NCBI GenBank assembly: GCA_008360975.2
Contig: CM039184.1
Coordinates: forward strand, 49,132,797-49,196,796
Direction of reading: 5' to 3'
Source: Lichenostomus cassidix
Taxonomy: Eukaryota; Chordata; Aves; Passeriformes; Meliphagidae
DNA length: 64,000 bases
A program made the position numbers and the translations under genes. Position 1 is the stretch's first letter, and every line of letters begins with the position of its first letter. This document shows positions 36,050 through 50,800 of this stretch, in pieces. The notes under the pieces were generated by a model. The model was given only the letters and a program-made list of their open reading frames with translations, had not been told where the DNA came from and did not search any database.

Positions 36050-39000
36050 GACCATTCAACAGAAAGATGATCTTTGATGAAAACAGGCTGAAGTCAAAAA
36101 GCCAAGCTTGGAACGCTCCAGGATCCACAGTTCATGTTAACAAACTGTCCTCTTCCCGAAAGCCAAAATTTCCAAATCCTGGCTGCTTCAACACCTCTAG
36201 TCCCTCCCACAGTCCTCTAGGTTTACTGCATGTTCCATGCAGGGTTTCCAGCTCTCTGAGTGCCTGCGCTGAATGCGAGGCAGTTTGCAGCAGGGCTGTG
36301 TCACTGGGCAGCACTCGGCAGAGGAGCCTGGGCAGCAGTGAGACCCCACACTGCACAGTCCTGGCTTACCTCCAAACTGGAAGCTGCTGTTACAGGGACT
36401 ACCACTGGCAGCATGTCTGTAGCCATAGCAAGACAGAGTGTTTTCAGGAAAAGGGCAAACATGAGTAAGCATTGCCTGAGAGCTCTTGATTTAAATTAAA
36501 AAGTGATTTTGAGGTGGTGGTACAGGTCAGCTGTTGCAGTCCTTGAAATGTTGGTGATGCCCAGTCTTCTACAGATGGCTGAACTGCAGAAAACTTAAGG
36601 GATATACCATACATATAGGACTAATGCCTATTAGGTAGGATGATACTATTCAAAAGGACATTTTGGATCAGCAAGTCTGTGTCTCTCCTGTTGCAGACAA
36701 CTGTATCATACAATCCCTCTCACAAGTTAATCGTGTCACTCTAAAAGCAGTTAGGTTTCTATTTCTACTTATTGTCTCTTTCAGAAACCTATTTCTTTGC
36801 TGGTTAAGAATCTACATTATCATAAAAATGTCAGAATTCCAATTTCCATCATGTGCCAGCATTATCCAATAGCTGAAAAAGTTATTTTGTTTTCCGGTGT
36901 TATGCTGTATTCCAGTTTGACTAATGACATTCCCTTCACTAGGTTAAACAAATGAGCCTATTGTATTTTCATGTATGGTAGCCTATCCTTTCTTTGGCTC
37001 ATGCCAGTCATCTGCACAGCTTTTGCATCCCGAATTCATCCCTTCTGAACAAATATTGACCAGAATTCTATACAAAATACTTCCGATTTAGGTGAAGCAA
37101 TGTACATTTCCATGAATATTGTTCCATTTTTGCTGGAAACATTTTGTCCGAAATATCCCAGGACCACATTACTTATTTCATAATTGCATTTGGGTCTAAT
37201 GGGTTTCCTCTGGTCTTGGTATCCTCTGTTTTCTCCTCTGTGGTGTCAGTTGATAGCCACCACCATGCTGCAGGAATCCTTGATTCTAATCCTTAAACAC
37301 AGGAATTAATATGACATTTCGTTTATTTTTAACCTACAGGAACACTTTGTTCAATGGTGAATTTGTAAAGTACTTAATTAACTGTCCCTGACTGATACCA
37401 ATGCAGACAGTTAATGAATTCATTATTATTTTTATTTCACATAAATCAAATAAAATTGGATGTACTCAGAGTGTGTGTTGCCTAATTTATAAGAGCATTA
37501 ACATTTGGGTGGGTTAAAAAAAGATAGTAGTAGTAATACTGAATACTAAAAGGAAATCTTTGGTTTAGATTTCTAAATCCTTATACCAACTGTGTACAAT
37601 TTTACTAAATTTAATTGAGTTTCATAATTTGTCATTTTGCAGCAAGGAAAATGTATCTAATGCATTTTTCATTCCAAACACATTAAATAACTTTTTTCCC
37701 GATAAAACCATACCTTCTTTGTGCACGGATAACTGAGCAATAAGACAGTTTAACCGAAGTTTTGATTAATACACTTTTGCAATTCAAGGATGACAGGCTT
37801 GCAGAAAGCTAGCTGAGGTAAAGTTCTCCAGCCTATGGGTGTGGAAGGGCCAAACATTACTTTTGGTGAAGGATAATATACTGAGTTGTACAAAAAATGG
37901 TTTTATGTTTTTTGTGCTGTTGGAATCACCAATATTTCTCTTGTTCCTTTCTAAAACAAATCCTATATTTTAGAATAAATATAGTAGGGTAAAGTTCAGG
38001 GATAGCGTTTTAATTTAAGGCTATGTTTCCCTGCCTTTGAATGCTTATTTCCTCAACTCTGTGGTTGCGCTGATGGTATTATTTTTCTTGACATCTCTGT
38101 GTATGCTTTGTATACATAACATTCATGAAGATGCAAAAATATGAAATACAGCGCAAGAGAGGTTTATCCATTGTCTTTTTATTACTGGCAGTTCTTGAGA
38201 AATGGAAAACAGTGCTTGCTTTCTTTTTCATTCTATTTAATTTTTTGCTCTATTTCAAGCCTACAGAGATGGGGCCTTTGGGAGCTATGACATTGTTTTT
38301 CCTACTTTGAGGAAAATGTAACTGTCATCCAGCAGTGCCTTATCTGCCACATTTCTCTGCTTGAAGCAATGTTTTATAGAATACTTGTTTATAAGTGTAG
38401 AGGATCTTTGGCTACCACATGCCCTCTGGCTTAAATAGTTATTCCTAGGAATCTGACCAGTCATACTTCTTTAAAAATAAAAGCTGGCAGGTCATTTTGG
38501 TGCTAGCACTGTTTGAAAAACAAGATAAAAAGCTTTAGAAAAAGAAATATTAACCAGACCAAAACAATACCACAGTCTCCAGTAACATTTCATGCTCCAG
38601 GTGAGTTTGATGTTCACAAGAGAAGGACAAGCCTATGGGTAAATAAGGAACTTCCTTTTTTTCCCCCCAGCTTTCAGTATAGCAGATGGCCAAAACCATG
38701 ATCCTGATGTCCTTCTCCAGTGGACTTTGTATTTTGGTTTTCTTTATCTTCTTGGGTCTTTGGGATCTGTTGTATGCAAATCCCAATTGTCTCCTTTTGG
38801 GAATTGAAATGGATGCTATAAAAACTGTTAAATATTAATATTGGTTTGGATTTTCAAAGGCAAGGAAATGAGGTAGGGCCCCATAGGTATCTCAGTCCAC
38901 TAAATGCCATGGGAAATTAAAAAAAAGAAAATAAAACAGATAAAAACTGTTTTCTCCTTCTGGCAATCCTTGCCACTGTATGCAGAGTGCATATGTGAGT

Positions 39001-42000
39001 CAAGATATATCATGTATAGTATGCTAATAGTTAAATCCATAAATGTCAGCTGGTTCAGCTCTCAAAAGAATAAGGAAATTATGGACAAAATATAGCTACA
39101 ATATTTTATGAGAATTGAAATCTTTCTTCGGTTGGTAAATGTCTGATATGCCTTACTGAAAAGGATCACAAATAGTCTTTTAAAAGAGGAATTAAGATCA
39201 GAGCCAGGGAAAAAGCAGGAGCTGACTTACTAGCTAACCCCCTGCTGCATTTTTAAGTTAAAAATCAGAAGTAGGTTCCTTATAGTTGAAATTTATATTG
39301 TAGCTTGAAAAGAAAGAATGAAGAATGAGATTTTTTATTTCTACAGTCGCAACACATCCAGTTTCTCAAACTTTGAACTAATCTGTGCTGGTTTTGCAGG
39401 TATGGTGTCTGTATGTGAAAAGATCATGCCACACTTGCAGATAAGCTATAAGCAACACACAGTCCTGGAGGGCAGTCTGTGGGAATGAACTCTGAGGTCC
39501 CTGTGAAGCCTTAAGCTGAGAGCCTAAGGAAAGGAATAATGACGGAAGTGCCTGCAGGAGAAGAACATAATTTTGTCAAGAGTAGCAAAGGAAACTTTAA
39601 TACTTAAACCAAAAATTAAATTTAAATATAAGACATTTTTATTGAGCAATTGTACAGAGTTCAAAACAAAGTGATCTCTGTGTTCACCCTCTCCTTTTTA
39701 TGAGTCTCTTTGAAGTTTATTTTGTGTTCAAATGAACTTGCTTACTTCCCAGAAATTCATTCCTCTTTCTATAAGTAGATTCATGAAGCAGAAATTATGT
39801 CTTCATGTTACACAAACTCCACACCCTTTGTGTTTTATTGCATTACTGGTAGTTTGGTCTTGTTCAGATGTTTGCTTGCAAAGGAGATACGGGGCTCTGG
39901 TTGTGATAGTAATTTATTACCTGTTTTATTGTTGCCATTTGGCCTATCATTTTAGAAATAACCTGAAATGTTTTCTTAAGGAAAGTTTAGCCTTGGACTT
40001 GTGTCCCCAGCCCTCTGGGATGCTCAACATCCTCAAACTCTTGTGTGAGGATCAAGTACATTTAACATAAAGTTGGGGCTGAGCCAAATGCTGAATGTCT
40101 CACAAAAAGAAAAAGAAAACTAAGAAAGCTTCACTTTAATTTAACCTTTTCCACATCTGTCAAAGAATTATTAATGTTTTAACTTGGAAGATACTTCCAT
40201 ACTTCCCAGCATTTGCTGTGTGGGTAACCGTGCAGTTCATTTTATGAGCAGTCATCAAAAAATAGCTGTAGGTCCCAGTGCAATGCTCCAGAGAAAAGAT
40301 TTCATGTCCTGGGCTATGCCACCAATTTGGGGAAAACATATTTTAAAAGTTTAGTGTACTTTGAGCACAGGCTGTGCCCAAAATCTGTACATGCCCACAC
40401 TCATAGGTGCAAGAGACCAGCTCAGATTTGTCATTATAGCTCCTTGGGCCACTGCAACGATGTCATGTAGGTAGATCAGATAAGCCAAAAGGTCCTAAAA
40501 ACACATGGCTAAAGAGGAATATGATCAGTTAAGCAGCTGTCTAGAGAAAATGGTGGTGCTGTGCAAGTTACAGGCACCTTATGGCTGGTAATAGCAGAGT
40601 GTGGGATAAGAAGCAGGGAATATACCCCCAGACCAGCTGGAGGCTGATCTCTGGCTGCACCCCTCCCATCTCTACTCTCTTCTTCCCTTTAATTGATTTT
40701 TGCTCTGGTACATTTTGCCCCAAAATGCAAGGAAGTTGTTGGCTTTTCCTCCTTAAAAAAATCTCCATCTTTGATCTCAATTTCTTCTGTAGCTACTGCT
40801 TCTGCTTTCTCCTTTTCATGAAGTTTTTAAACACCATTAGGATTTCCTCTCTTTATTATGAGAGAACCCGCTCTGTCTGCTGTTCACTGCAGTGCCATGC
40901 AAGTCTCAGCTGAGTTTTAGAGCCATTTTGCAATTTCAAACTTCTTTATCCTACTAGGCATCTCTGGTACATGGTCTGGGCTCCCTTTCCACGCATGGGT
41001 CTCGTCTTATCCCTGAGTTTTTCTGCAGCACAACCATCACTGCCCTGCGTGGGTCTTATGGAATCTGCACTTGGTCTGTGTGTGCCAAAGCTTTGCACAA
41101 AGCTGTGTGCAAAACAACACAGCAATAACTGCTCCTGAGGCTGGATGCAGAGTTTTACACATGCACGTGATGAAGCAGTAAACAAAAATGTGGATAACGA
41201 AAAGGACAAAACCTACAATATCATGTTGAGTTTCATATGATAATTTTGTTGAGTTTCTGCAGTGTCACTGCCCTTATAAAGGCAGCTGCAAGATGCTTTT
41301 TGCATGTCACTTTGCTTGTTCCTGTCTTGTCTGCATAATGACCTTTTTGGGTCTGTGCAGCACCTGGGGGAGTTACTTTCAATGGTGAGCACACAGGACA
41401 GAGAGTGAGCGAGCACTAACACAGAGCAGTTTCTGCCGAGTTCAACAGTCTGTGTGGATCTTGCTGACCAAATGCATGCTGTGTGTGAGGAAGTTTATAC
41501 CTTTGGTCTCACAGAGAATGCAGAAGGATTGTTTCATGTTTATTTCTTACCAGCTTTTTCATACATCTCAGGCCGTGCTTGCACAGCAAGTGGTCACTTC
41601 TTTATCAAGAAGGAAATACTAATATTCCATGTGTCTCCATTATGGAAATGACCTTCTCAGAACTGGTGAAAACATTTTATCATTTCAGATGAGAAGGAAC
41701 CAAATAAAATAAGGGTGGTAATTAGTTTTGATATAAGGGTCTTTAACCACTGAAGAGCTGTCACTTGTACTGAGTTACTTCTGCTTGGGCCTGTTACCCT
41801 AGATTCATGTCATGTCTACACCATCATGTCAGCATGTCAGCTATCTAAAATACTGAATACCTGCTCACAATGTAAAAGCAGTCAGGTGCCATCATTTCCA
41901 AAAGAGGTACAAATCAGTTCCAGTCTCAGAGCTGCATCACTGGTTAGAATGGGAGTGTTCTCATTCCAGCAAGTCCATCTGAAAACCAAGATTTATTACA

Positions 42001-45000
42001 ATATAGGTATTGCATGCCAACCTATCTCCATAGCTTCCTGGAACTGGCTCTCTATGTCCTACCTGACAGAAGTATGAATAGAGCCATGCAGTAGTGTCCC
42101 CTTCTTCCCCCTCTTTTGGCAGTCGGCTGTTCCTCTCAATATTTTCCATCTGATTTTCACTTTTATGTTTTCCTCTTACTCTAGGTATCCTAATTCCTTC
42201 AAATGTTTCCAGTATATGAACCTGAACTTCACCATAGAACTTCAGAATCAGTCTAACTGAGGTTGAACTTCCTAGAAATTGACACAAATTTGGATTTAAA
42301 TGGTGTAAACTGGATAACCCATTTTCAGTAGAGTCTGAATTGAGATTTTGGGTCTGGGCCTGATTTTGTGTTAGGTCAAATTTGAACGTAGTTTTGAAAA
42401 ATCTTCAAAGATGGAAAAATTAGATTCAAGTCCAAAGTCCTAAGTATAGGATTTATTCACTCTTGTATCCAAGGTTCTATTTTCCCACAGCAGATAGAGA
42501 CAAAATCCAGACCTATAGTTTTGGCTGTGGCTTATCTTAAAGTTCTATTTCACAGCTCAGATTTACATCCTTCTTGTAATACACATTAATAGTCCTCTCT
42601 GTCCTTCTGCAAGGACATCAGATCAGGTTTCAGCTCTTTAAACACTGATGCTGAGTGTGCCTCCTTGTTCTGTAAAGCACTGTGCTTGTCATGCTCGCTG
42701 CACTCACTTTGCATTGGGCACTCAGTGTTGAGCTCCCCGGTACAGCAGCTGCAGGTCTGATTTTTCATATTCCACACTCCCAAACAGCCAGCAGTTACTA
42801 CAAATTCACCTGTAAAATCATTCATAAGGTTTGGGGGCTGATTTGATTTCCATCAAAGTCATGGCAAGAAGCTACTCTGATTGATGTAGGTTCAGAACTA
42901 TCAGTCTGAGGGTCTCCTAGAAATTATGATCTTTCACTCGATGTTTATCCAATTATAATATGGAGAAAATGCCTCATTATTTTTTTCTATAAATAAAAAA
43001 GTCAGACCTTTGGGAAAATACAGTGTCTAGGACAGGAGACCATGGTAGAAGAATAAGGGTTTTTCATGTCACCACTGTCTTAGGACACAATGTTTGACAG
43101 GCAAATTCCTGTCATGGACTACACCCTTGGGTCTGCAGTGGTTAGAAGTGTGCAGGTCATAGCCTGTCTCTGGTGTGAAACTTACAGCAGTGATCTCTGA
43201 AGGGAAAAGAAAAGAAATCTAGTGCTGGAGAGATGGTAAAGGGGAAAAATGAGGAATTAAAACTAGAAGAATGTCCTGACATCTTGGTAAACTTGGCTCA
43301 GCCATTGAGCCGAAGCTTCATTATTTGAATAAAACTCAAATCCTGAATTTTGGGACTCATACAGAAAAATCTCTGTGGAGCACCAGACACTGATGAAGAG
43401 CATCACAGTCTTGCTGTATGCATGGCAGCCTCTGCTGAAATCAAAACCCTGGAGCTCTTTAAACATTTTTATTTGTTCATGATTGAAACTACACTGAGGA
43501 TTAATTAACCTTTTTGCTTTCCAGCAAGATATCTGGAATTTTGCCACATTGTGCTTATTTAACATTTATTTACAGAAATGCAAGAATTATGAGACTCTAT
43601 TCTGTTTTAAAGTGCCAATTTGTCATAGGATAGTTTGATTTAACAAAGAAATTCCTTGGAGTTACTAGAGACATATTTTGTAAGGATTTTCCAATGTAAA
43701 AACTGACTGGCTTGACTTCGTTTGAGGGCTAGGGAAACAGGTTGCCCCTCAGCTGTGACTCAGTTAGCTAGATTTTACCCTTGACTGAATTGGGAAAGCC
43801 CAGGGATCAAGAGCTCTAGATAGTATTTATAATGAAAGAACTTGGGCAGCCAGCACAACTTACTCGAAGGCTACATGAAAATTCATGGCTACTACCGTGA
43901 AAACAGGTCTAAGAAAAACAATAGTGGATCCCATTTGATAATTGGAATGATGATTAGCAAAATGAGAGACTGCTTTCCATTCCCTTTACCCTCGAAGGCT
44001 TCTCTCATCAGGAGTAATTGGCACAGTCATCAGCAAACCAGCCAGTTAAGGCATGGTACACAGGGCACTCTGGGCACTGACAGAACTCACTGATTTTGGG
44101 AGAGGTGCTGATTAGGGAGGGTTAGAATTAGGAAGGGAGTGAAAGTGGAGTTCACAACATAGAGAGGCAGAAAGAATAGATGGTGAAGTAATAATTTTTG
44201 TGTGCCATATACTTAGAAAATATCTGATAATATCACAAAAGGATTTCACAATTTTCCGATGGAAAATTTTCCTGGATGTAGGTGTTTTCTGCAGGCTTTT
44301 CTCCCAGAAGTGGGGCTTTCTGTTACAAGTGCCTCAGTTGCTCTAAGACCAAAGCTGGCCCTGGGCCCTGATACTATAAGTACAAGTTTTTGGAGAGGTT
44401 CCCCTGTTTAGCTGAGCTCTGAAGCACACGTGGTGCCTCTGCATGTCCTTTCTCAAGTTACTCATCAGCTGAACAATTACAATTGTGAGTGAGTGTTTGT
44501 GTACTTGTTGCACAGTTCATATAGTATAGCTATTTATAGAAAGAGACTGGAAAAGGAGCCTCTGTGACTGTTGTGTATGGGAATGACAGGCAGAATATAT
44601 GCTTGAAAGTGGCATATCCAATGGGCTAACACAGGACTGAAATTTGGTGGCTTGAAATAGGTCTCAGTCTACCATATCTCCCTTGCAAGAGCTGAGGGGA
44701 TCCACCTGCATGAAGAGATTGGCTGAATATTTTCTTCCTCAGCTGGGGAATTTTCTTCCTCAGCTCTGCTGTAGTTTTTGTATGTGTTCAAAAAGCAATT
44801 ATATGAGGTTTCATTCCTTGAAAATGATGAAAACACTGTGGCCAGCCATGCTACTAGCAGTGCCTCTTTGCCACACCAGTGTGCAGCTCCAGTTTTGCCA
44901 TTTGATTCATGTATGTGGACACAAGCTAAATGAACATCTGCATGCACATGTAGCCAAGACTTACAAAAAAAGTCTGAGATTTCAAAATTCTATGTAAAAT

Positions 45001-47493
45001 CCTAAAAAATGTGGCACTCTCACATAATTGTGTTTTTCCACATTTCCACATTATCATTCAAGTTATGATAACCAAAATTTTGTTTTCCTGCTGGCTTGTT
45101 TACCTAATAAAGGCTATTTACACTATTGAGCAGACTTTTCTATAAATCCTTAGAACCTAACCCCCCTATTTGTATAACTGTGTGAAAGTATGAAACTGAC
45201 TGGAAGTGCAGTAATGTGTAAGTTATTGGTGTCCCAGAGTCATAGACTATGAACAGAACTATAACACCTAGAGAAATGGGTCTGCTACTGAGAAAGCTTT
45301 AGCTTCAGAGAAATGGTAAATTTGTACATCCATATTCTCACAGGTGAGTGTTCAGGCATTCAAAAAGGTTACAGGACTTAAGGCATTTAATTCTGATGGT
45401 TGAGCTCCTATTAGTTGTGATCGACAGTTAATTCTTCTTGCATCTTAAAAAAACCTGGAGAATGTAAAATGTAAGAGAAGCCTTTTAAGCCTTGGAGGAA
45501 GGGGAAGAGAAAAAGGCTACCAACTACAGCCCTTGAAGTCTGCTGAGTTTAAAGATCTTCTTAGTGAAGCAAATGAAGATTGTCACAGGAAAACAAGAGA
45601 AGATCTGCAAAAAAGCTGGTAACACACAGATTTTAAACTGAATCATCAGAAAAAGGGGCTTAGCTTGATGCTGTTGAGATGAATAAACTGCTGAGGCAAT
45701 TAACTTTTTGAGTTCAGAGGTGTTAATGAGTCAGATTTTTTAGGGAGAGGTAACATCTTTTGCTCAAACAGCACGATATTGCAAACTGCGGGTGGAAACA
45801 CAAAGGTAAAAGAGAAAAAGTAGGAATGAGAGCAGGGGGAAGGGGAATGTAATGTTCACTGCAAAAGCAGGGTAACCAGGGCTGGGAATCAACAGCAAGC
45901 AGCAAACATGATCTTTTCTGAGAACTGCTGGGAGTGAGGGCTGAGGATGCAGTGAGCTGGCAGTGAACCAACAGCTGAGGAAATGGTGGAAGAAGGAAGG
46001 GTTGAATTCGTGGAAAATTAGTTTTCTTTCTCTGTGAAAGAGGTTGTTTTGTTTTTGACAGTCTCATTTGAACAGAAAGAGGAATTTGCCATCTGTGGAG
46101 ACACCACTTCCAGAAAATCTTAACCTTTTCCTGACCGACTGTGTAGCAGCAGCTGCTTCAGACACTGACTGTGTAGGAGCCCTAGTCATTCTCATTTTTT
46201 ACTGCCATGGGTTTGAAACATCAGGGGTCTTTATAATGTTGTAATACAGAGATTTTCAGTTCTTCTAACCTGACCTTTAGTGGCATTATACCACTGGAAG
46301 CACAAATCTCCTTACTCAGCCATAACTCACATCCATAAATGTTATATGCTTACACCCAGGGACAAAATGCATAGTGTCACAGCTTTTAATGTAGTGAGGA
46401 CTGATTGCTAGGATCTCTGGAAAGCTAATTTGATTACCTCTCCTCCATACTTTGAAGTAAGAAAGTTAGATTATTTATGTCCTTTCTGTTCGCCAGCACA
46501 TGGGGTACTCAAATAGCCTGAGTGATGAGGGGCTTGGAGGGAAATTGGTATTATTTGTAGAGTCAGGTGTGCAGTGCAGCAAACTAATAGTTAAATTAGA
46601 ATTACAGTAAATCATGCTAGGGCAGCACAGGAAAATAAAAGCCAGCAAGAAGGGCTAATTCTAAAAATAAAGCAGAAGTTGTTTGTTAGGGTGGTCTGGA
46701 AAGAAACAGGGCAGTAAAATTTGTAGATGCCCTTTTGTGAAACACTACAGGAATGTGTAACAAACACGAAGAATTCACTGCTTTATTGTGATGAAAGGGA
46801 AACCATGTCTCAGTAAAACAGAAGTTGTACTCCTCATGTTCCTCAAAGATACTGGCTCTTGGAGGAATTGCTGAAGAGAACCGATTTAAAGTTTTAAAAC
46901 TGAACTTTCCCTTTGGAAAATGCTGCTCCACAGGGTACAAGATGTATTTCACAAAGAAGAATGTTGAAAACAAATGGCTTTTTCAGTGTGAAATTTTCGA
47001 AGAAATTCAAAATTGCATTGCAAGATTGCATTTGGATATTCTCTCCTTGTTTTATTTAGATTCTCCTGCATCACTTTTCCTGAACTTTTAGTGTTGGTAT
47101 TCTTGTTACATTTCAATATGTATTTATATTTTATTTATGTTCATTCATGTATGTGTGTGTGTGCATTATATGATGACCTTTTAACTCTATTAACATCTTT
47201 TACTAATTGAGATATTTTTGATTTTTCATGTAAAATATATGATCTGTATTTTTCATCTCAAATCTGGTTGAAAACATGCTCTGGCACCCTGGAAATTCCC
47301 TGTGTCTAAGTGAACTCCATTTCCAGAGAAGCTGTGCTGCCATCTGATTGGTTGGAAAGCATCTCTCCAACATATACATTTCTGGTGAGATTGGGATGTT
47401 TGGGTTTTTTTTTAATACATAATGGTGAAAAATCCTCAAAACCTATTAACTAGTGCTCCTTCAACTGAAATATAGTAACTGGCCATAAACTCA
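36050..47493. other. Long anonymous stretch
   Basis: In 11.4 kb I recognise no exon, RNA gene or confident transposon. The open frame of 140 codons at 36046-36468 lies in locally less AT-rich DNA, overlaps open frames on the opposite strand and has no known domain. A 17-bp segment TTTTCTTCCTCAGCTGG is nearly doubled at about 44730-44765. Confidence 0.4.
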
Positions 47494-47828
47494 CAGCATC
47501 ATAGAATAATTGGGGTCAGACCTCTAGGTATTTTGTAGTCCAGCCCCCATACAATGCTCAGAGCAGGTCAGCTGGAGCTGCTTGCTCAGACCATGTTTAA
47601 ATACCTCCAAGGATGGAGACTCCACAGCCTCTCTGGGCAGCCTATGCTAGTGCTTGTCCCCCTCATAGTGCAAGTAATTTCCTTGTATCTAGTTGGAATT
47701 TCCCATGTTGGAGCATGTGCCTCTCATCCTGCCCCTGTGCCTCTCATCCTGCCCCTGTGCCTCTCATCCTGCCTCTGTGCCTCTCCAAGGAGAGCCTGAC
47801 TCTGTCCTCTCTGCACACTCCCATGTGA
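47494..47828 (-). mobile_element. CR1 LINE 3' fragment, minus strand
   Basis: Read on the plus strand, it starts with CATCATAGAATAATTGGGGT (the reversed CR1 tail). It continues with TCCAGCCCCCATACAATGCT and CTCCAAGGATGGAGACTCCA, then CAGCCTCTCTGGGCAGCCTA, then a degraded AGTAATTTCCTTGTATCTAG block. These are the standard CR1 3' landmarks in reverse order. Only the tail region remains. Confidence 0.9.
47717..47785 (+). repeat. 20-bp tandem repeat inside the CR1 fragment
   Basis: The unit GTGCCTCTCATCCTGCCCCT occurs three times in tandem with one change in the third copy, followed by a partial fourth. It expanded within the CR1 copy after insertion. Confidence 0.85.
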
Positions 47829-50800
47829 CAGCTGCTGTTTTCACTGTGCATCTCAAGCAGTTAGCTGCACTCACATTGTACTCTGCTGCCTTGCAGCCTG
47901 CACAGTAGCTACGGCTCAGGGATGTGCTGACAGGTGTGGAGTGGCAGCTTATGAAATACAATAATATGATTGTAAACACTTGTTGGATCATGTCATCATC
48001 TCTGGTGTTATCTCGTACAAGATAATAAAACATAAACCTTTATCTGTGGTTTGAATCCATTGATTTTTACCCAGTATGGATGAAGGACTTCAGATGGTGC
48101 TGTGTGTTTTGCAAACAGAGTAGGTCTGTCTCTGCTCAGATAGTACTGTGGTTTACTATCTGGATGGAGTCATTTGGATTCTAGAGGAACCTACAAACTT
48201 AAGCAAAACCATATTTTTAACCAGTCAATAGTCATCTGGGATTACTCACATTTTTAACCAAGGGGGTTGGTTTGGTAATTCAAGAACAGTGCACTTGACC
48301 TGAAAGTAAATATGTGTACGGTGAGGTTTCTCACCAGTTATCACATCCAGCTAATCTTCTAATTTGTTAGTTTATGAAATATTTTGATTAGAAAAGGGGC
48401 ACAACAGTTTTGTGTTGGTTGGCAAAAGGCTTTGCTGGGCTCTCTGAGGCTCATGTGGAGCCCTGAAGAAGAGGAATGGTGCGATGGCAGCACAGATAGG
48501 TGCAGGCTGAACAACAGGAGGGGTGGTTGGCAGGAAGGGCTGTCCCCACAGCGCTGATTCAGCAGCCAGAAGATAATTGTGCAAGAGGAATGGCACTTTA
48601 AAGGTGTTTACATTCTCTTATCAGACCTGTCAGTGTAAATAATGCCTTTGTCAGCAGTATGGCTGTGACCAAAAACCTTTGCAAATGCACTGTAAGGACT
48701 GTCTGGACCTCCTACAGCAAGGTAAATCATTGCTGTTTGAGCCCTTGGAAGTCCTTTGGAAAGGGACAGGAAAGATATGATTCTGCCATGGTCAGAAAGT
48801 TGCTTCATCCTATTTCATCTAATTTCAACCTTCATGGCTCCATTACCTTCAGAGAACCCGTGCTGATTTAAGATCTTGTTCAAAGTACCCAAATGGTCTG
48901 GGGTAAGAAGTGCTGCAGTTATGCATTATACCCTTGTATATAGGCTATAACCAGTTTCATAATGTGAAAAGTTTTCCTTACTGTGTGACCATTAAAATTA
49001 TATAAGTATGTATATTTTCATGATAGAGTTCTTTAAGAGCCTCTTTCAGGCCAGTTATAGCAACAGGTTGTATCTTTAACTTCTAGGAGCAAACAGAGTA
49101 AAAAAAAGCAAACCAGCAAATAAAAAGAGGCAGAGAGGATATTTGTGATTTGAAATGTTTGAACTTGTAAGACAAGGAGTTTTTATTCCTGCTCCAGTCT
49201 CACATAGGAATCTGGACAAGGAAACAAAAATATTACACTTTTTCCTTAACCAGAGATGTTTCAAACAGAATGTAAGCACCTAAGTCTCTGCTTAGAGCCT
49301 CAAAAATACTTAGCATTATATGCTCCAGTAAGACAATTAGATTCCCCAAATCAGTAATTAGTCTTGAGAAATTTAAGCTTGAATATCAAATCCCAGAATC
49401 AGTGTGAGGTCACTGAAGTTAAAACGATTTACATTTCCTTCTTAGTCTTTGTGCATCTTTTAAAAATGTAATTGAATTAGCAGCTCAAGATACTAAACTG
49501 CTTTTAGCAATAACACTGCCCCACTGAATAAATCTGTGATATACCCACACTCTGAATTCTGTGTGCTCTTCTCAAAAAGGGTACAGTCACATCATAAAAG
49601 GTATAGAGAAGGTGAAGAAATATCATTTAAGATACAGAATAGCTTTCATATCAGAAACACTTCAACAGAACAAGATCCCTGAGCCCAAGAAGAGACAACT
49701 GAGGGAGAATAAAGTAGCAATTGATAAACAGATTGGAAGGGAAAAAATGTGTGTGGGTCGAACTGCTTACTGTTTCTTGTGGTACAAGATTTAGGTGGGA
49801 TCAAATGAAATCATCAAGTGGGAAATTCAAACAAATGAATAAAAGGAGATGAAACTGTGTAACATTTTATTAAAATAGAATTAATTGGCATCAGGTAGTA
49901 TGGATAGTGGGGGCCTCTGGGGTTTTGAAAAAGTAATTAAATTAAAGTAAAAGTTAAGCATCAAGTACACTGAGAGCTCTGAAAGGATGCAGCAAGCCAA
50001 AACAATACTTAAGCAATTAAATTTATTTGGTACAGAACTTTTTTACATAATTTTCAATAGGACATTTATTAAATTTTCTTTTTTTTAAATCATTAACCCC
50101 ACTACATCCTGTTTTTAAATTGAGCTGCTCAGAGCGGGGACTATTCTGCATGTTTGTTCAACACTTCTGAACTGTTCTGTAAAGTGACAAGCATTTTTGT
50201 GGTGCTTTCTAAACAATGAGCAATACTGACTAGTCTTCCCAGTAGTGCCTGATTGGTGTGTACCTGGCTGCTTTTCAGGAGGAAAATAAGTAAAAATACC
50301 TTGAGTTGAGTCAACAGCAGATCCAAGAAACAGTGATGTCGCTGCTGTGCTTGTCTTCTTTGCATGTCCTACCGACATCTTGATGTGCAGGGAGCTGACT
50401 GAACATAAGAGATGTCACCGAGGCTTGTACAAACAGGTGAACCATTGTGCCAAATGCAAATAAGTGTCATTGCAAATTTAGCTACAATGGCAGCAAGAGA
50501 GTGCAGCTACAAACCTTGTCACACAAATGCAAACACTTTCAAGAGAAAAGTATGAATTTTACAGAAATTTAATTTCCACACATGCCACAGAATCTTTCTC
50601 AAGGCTAGGTGCAGATTATTACTGCTGAGGTGCCTGTGGCAGTTTGGCAGTTTGGGTGGGAGACACAGAGAGCATCTCCTGAGTGACCCTGACACAAATA
50701 ACAGCCTGAGAAGCTGTGCAAGCCCTCTGCTGTGGCACCTGCCTGCCTGTCACAGACATCTTCAGGCCCTGTCCTTTAAAACACTGTCAACAAGTTGAGG

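Noticed and set aside
36046..36468. 140-codon open frame on the plus strand
   Set aside because: No recognisable domain, Cys/Ser-rich composition, competing open frames on the opposite strand, and no evidence of splice sites or a promoter.
39385..39420. TGTGCTGGTTTTGCAGGTAT resembling the first bases of an ERVL LTR
   Set aside because: The match ends after about 15 bases with no further LTR blocks or target duplication.
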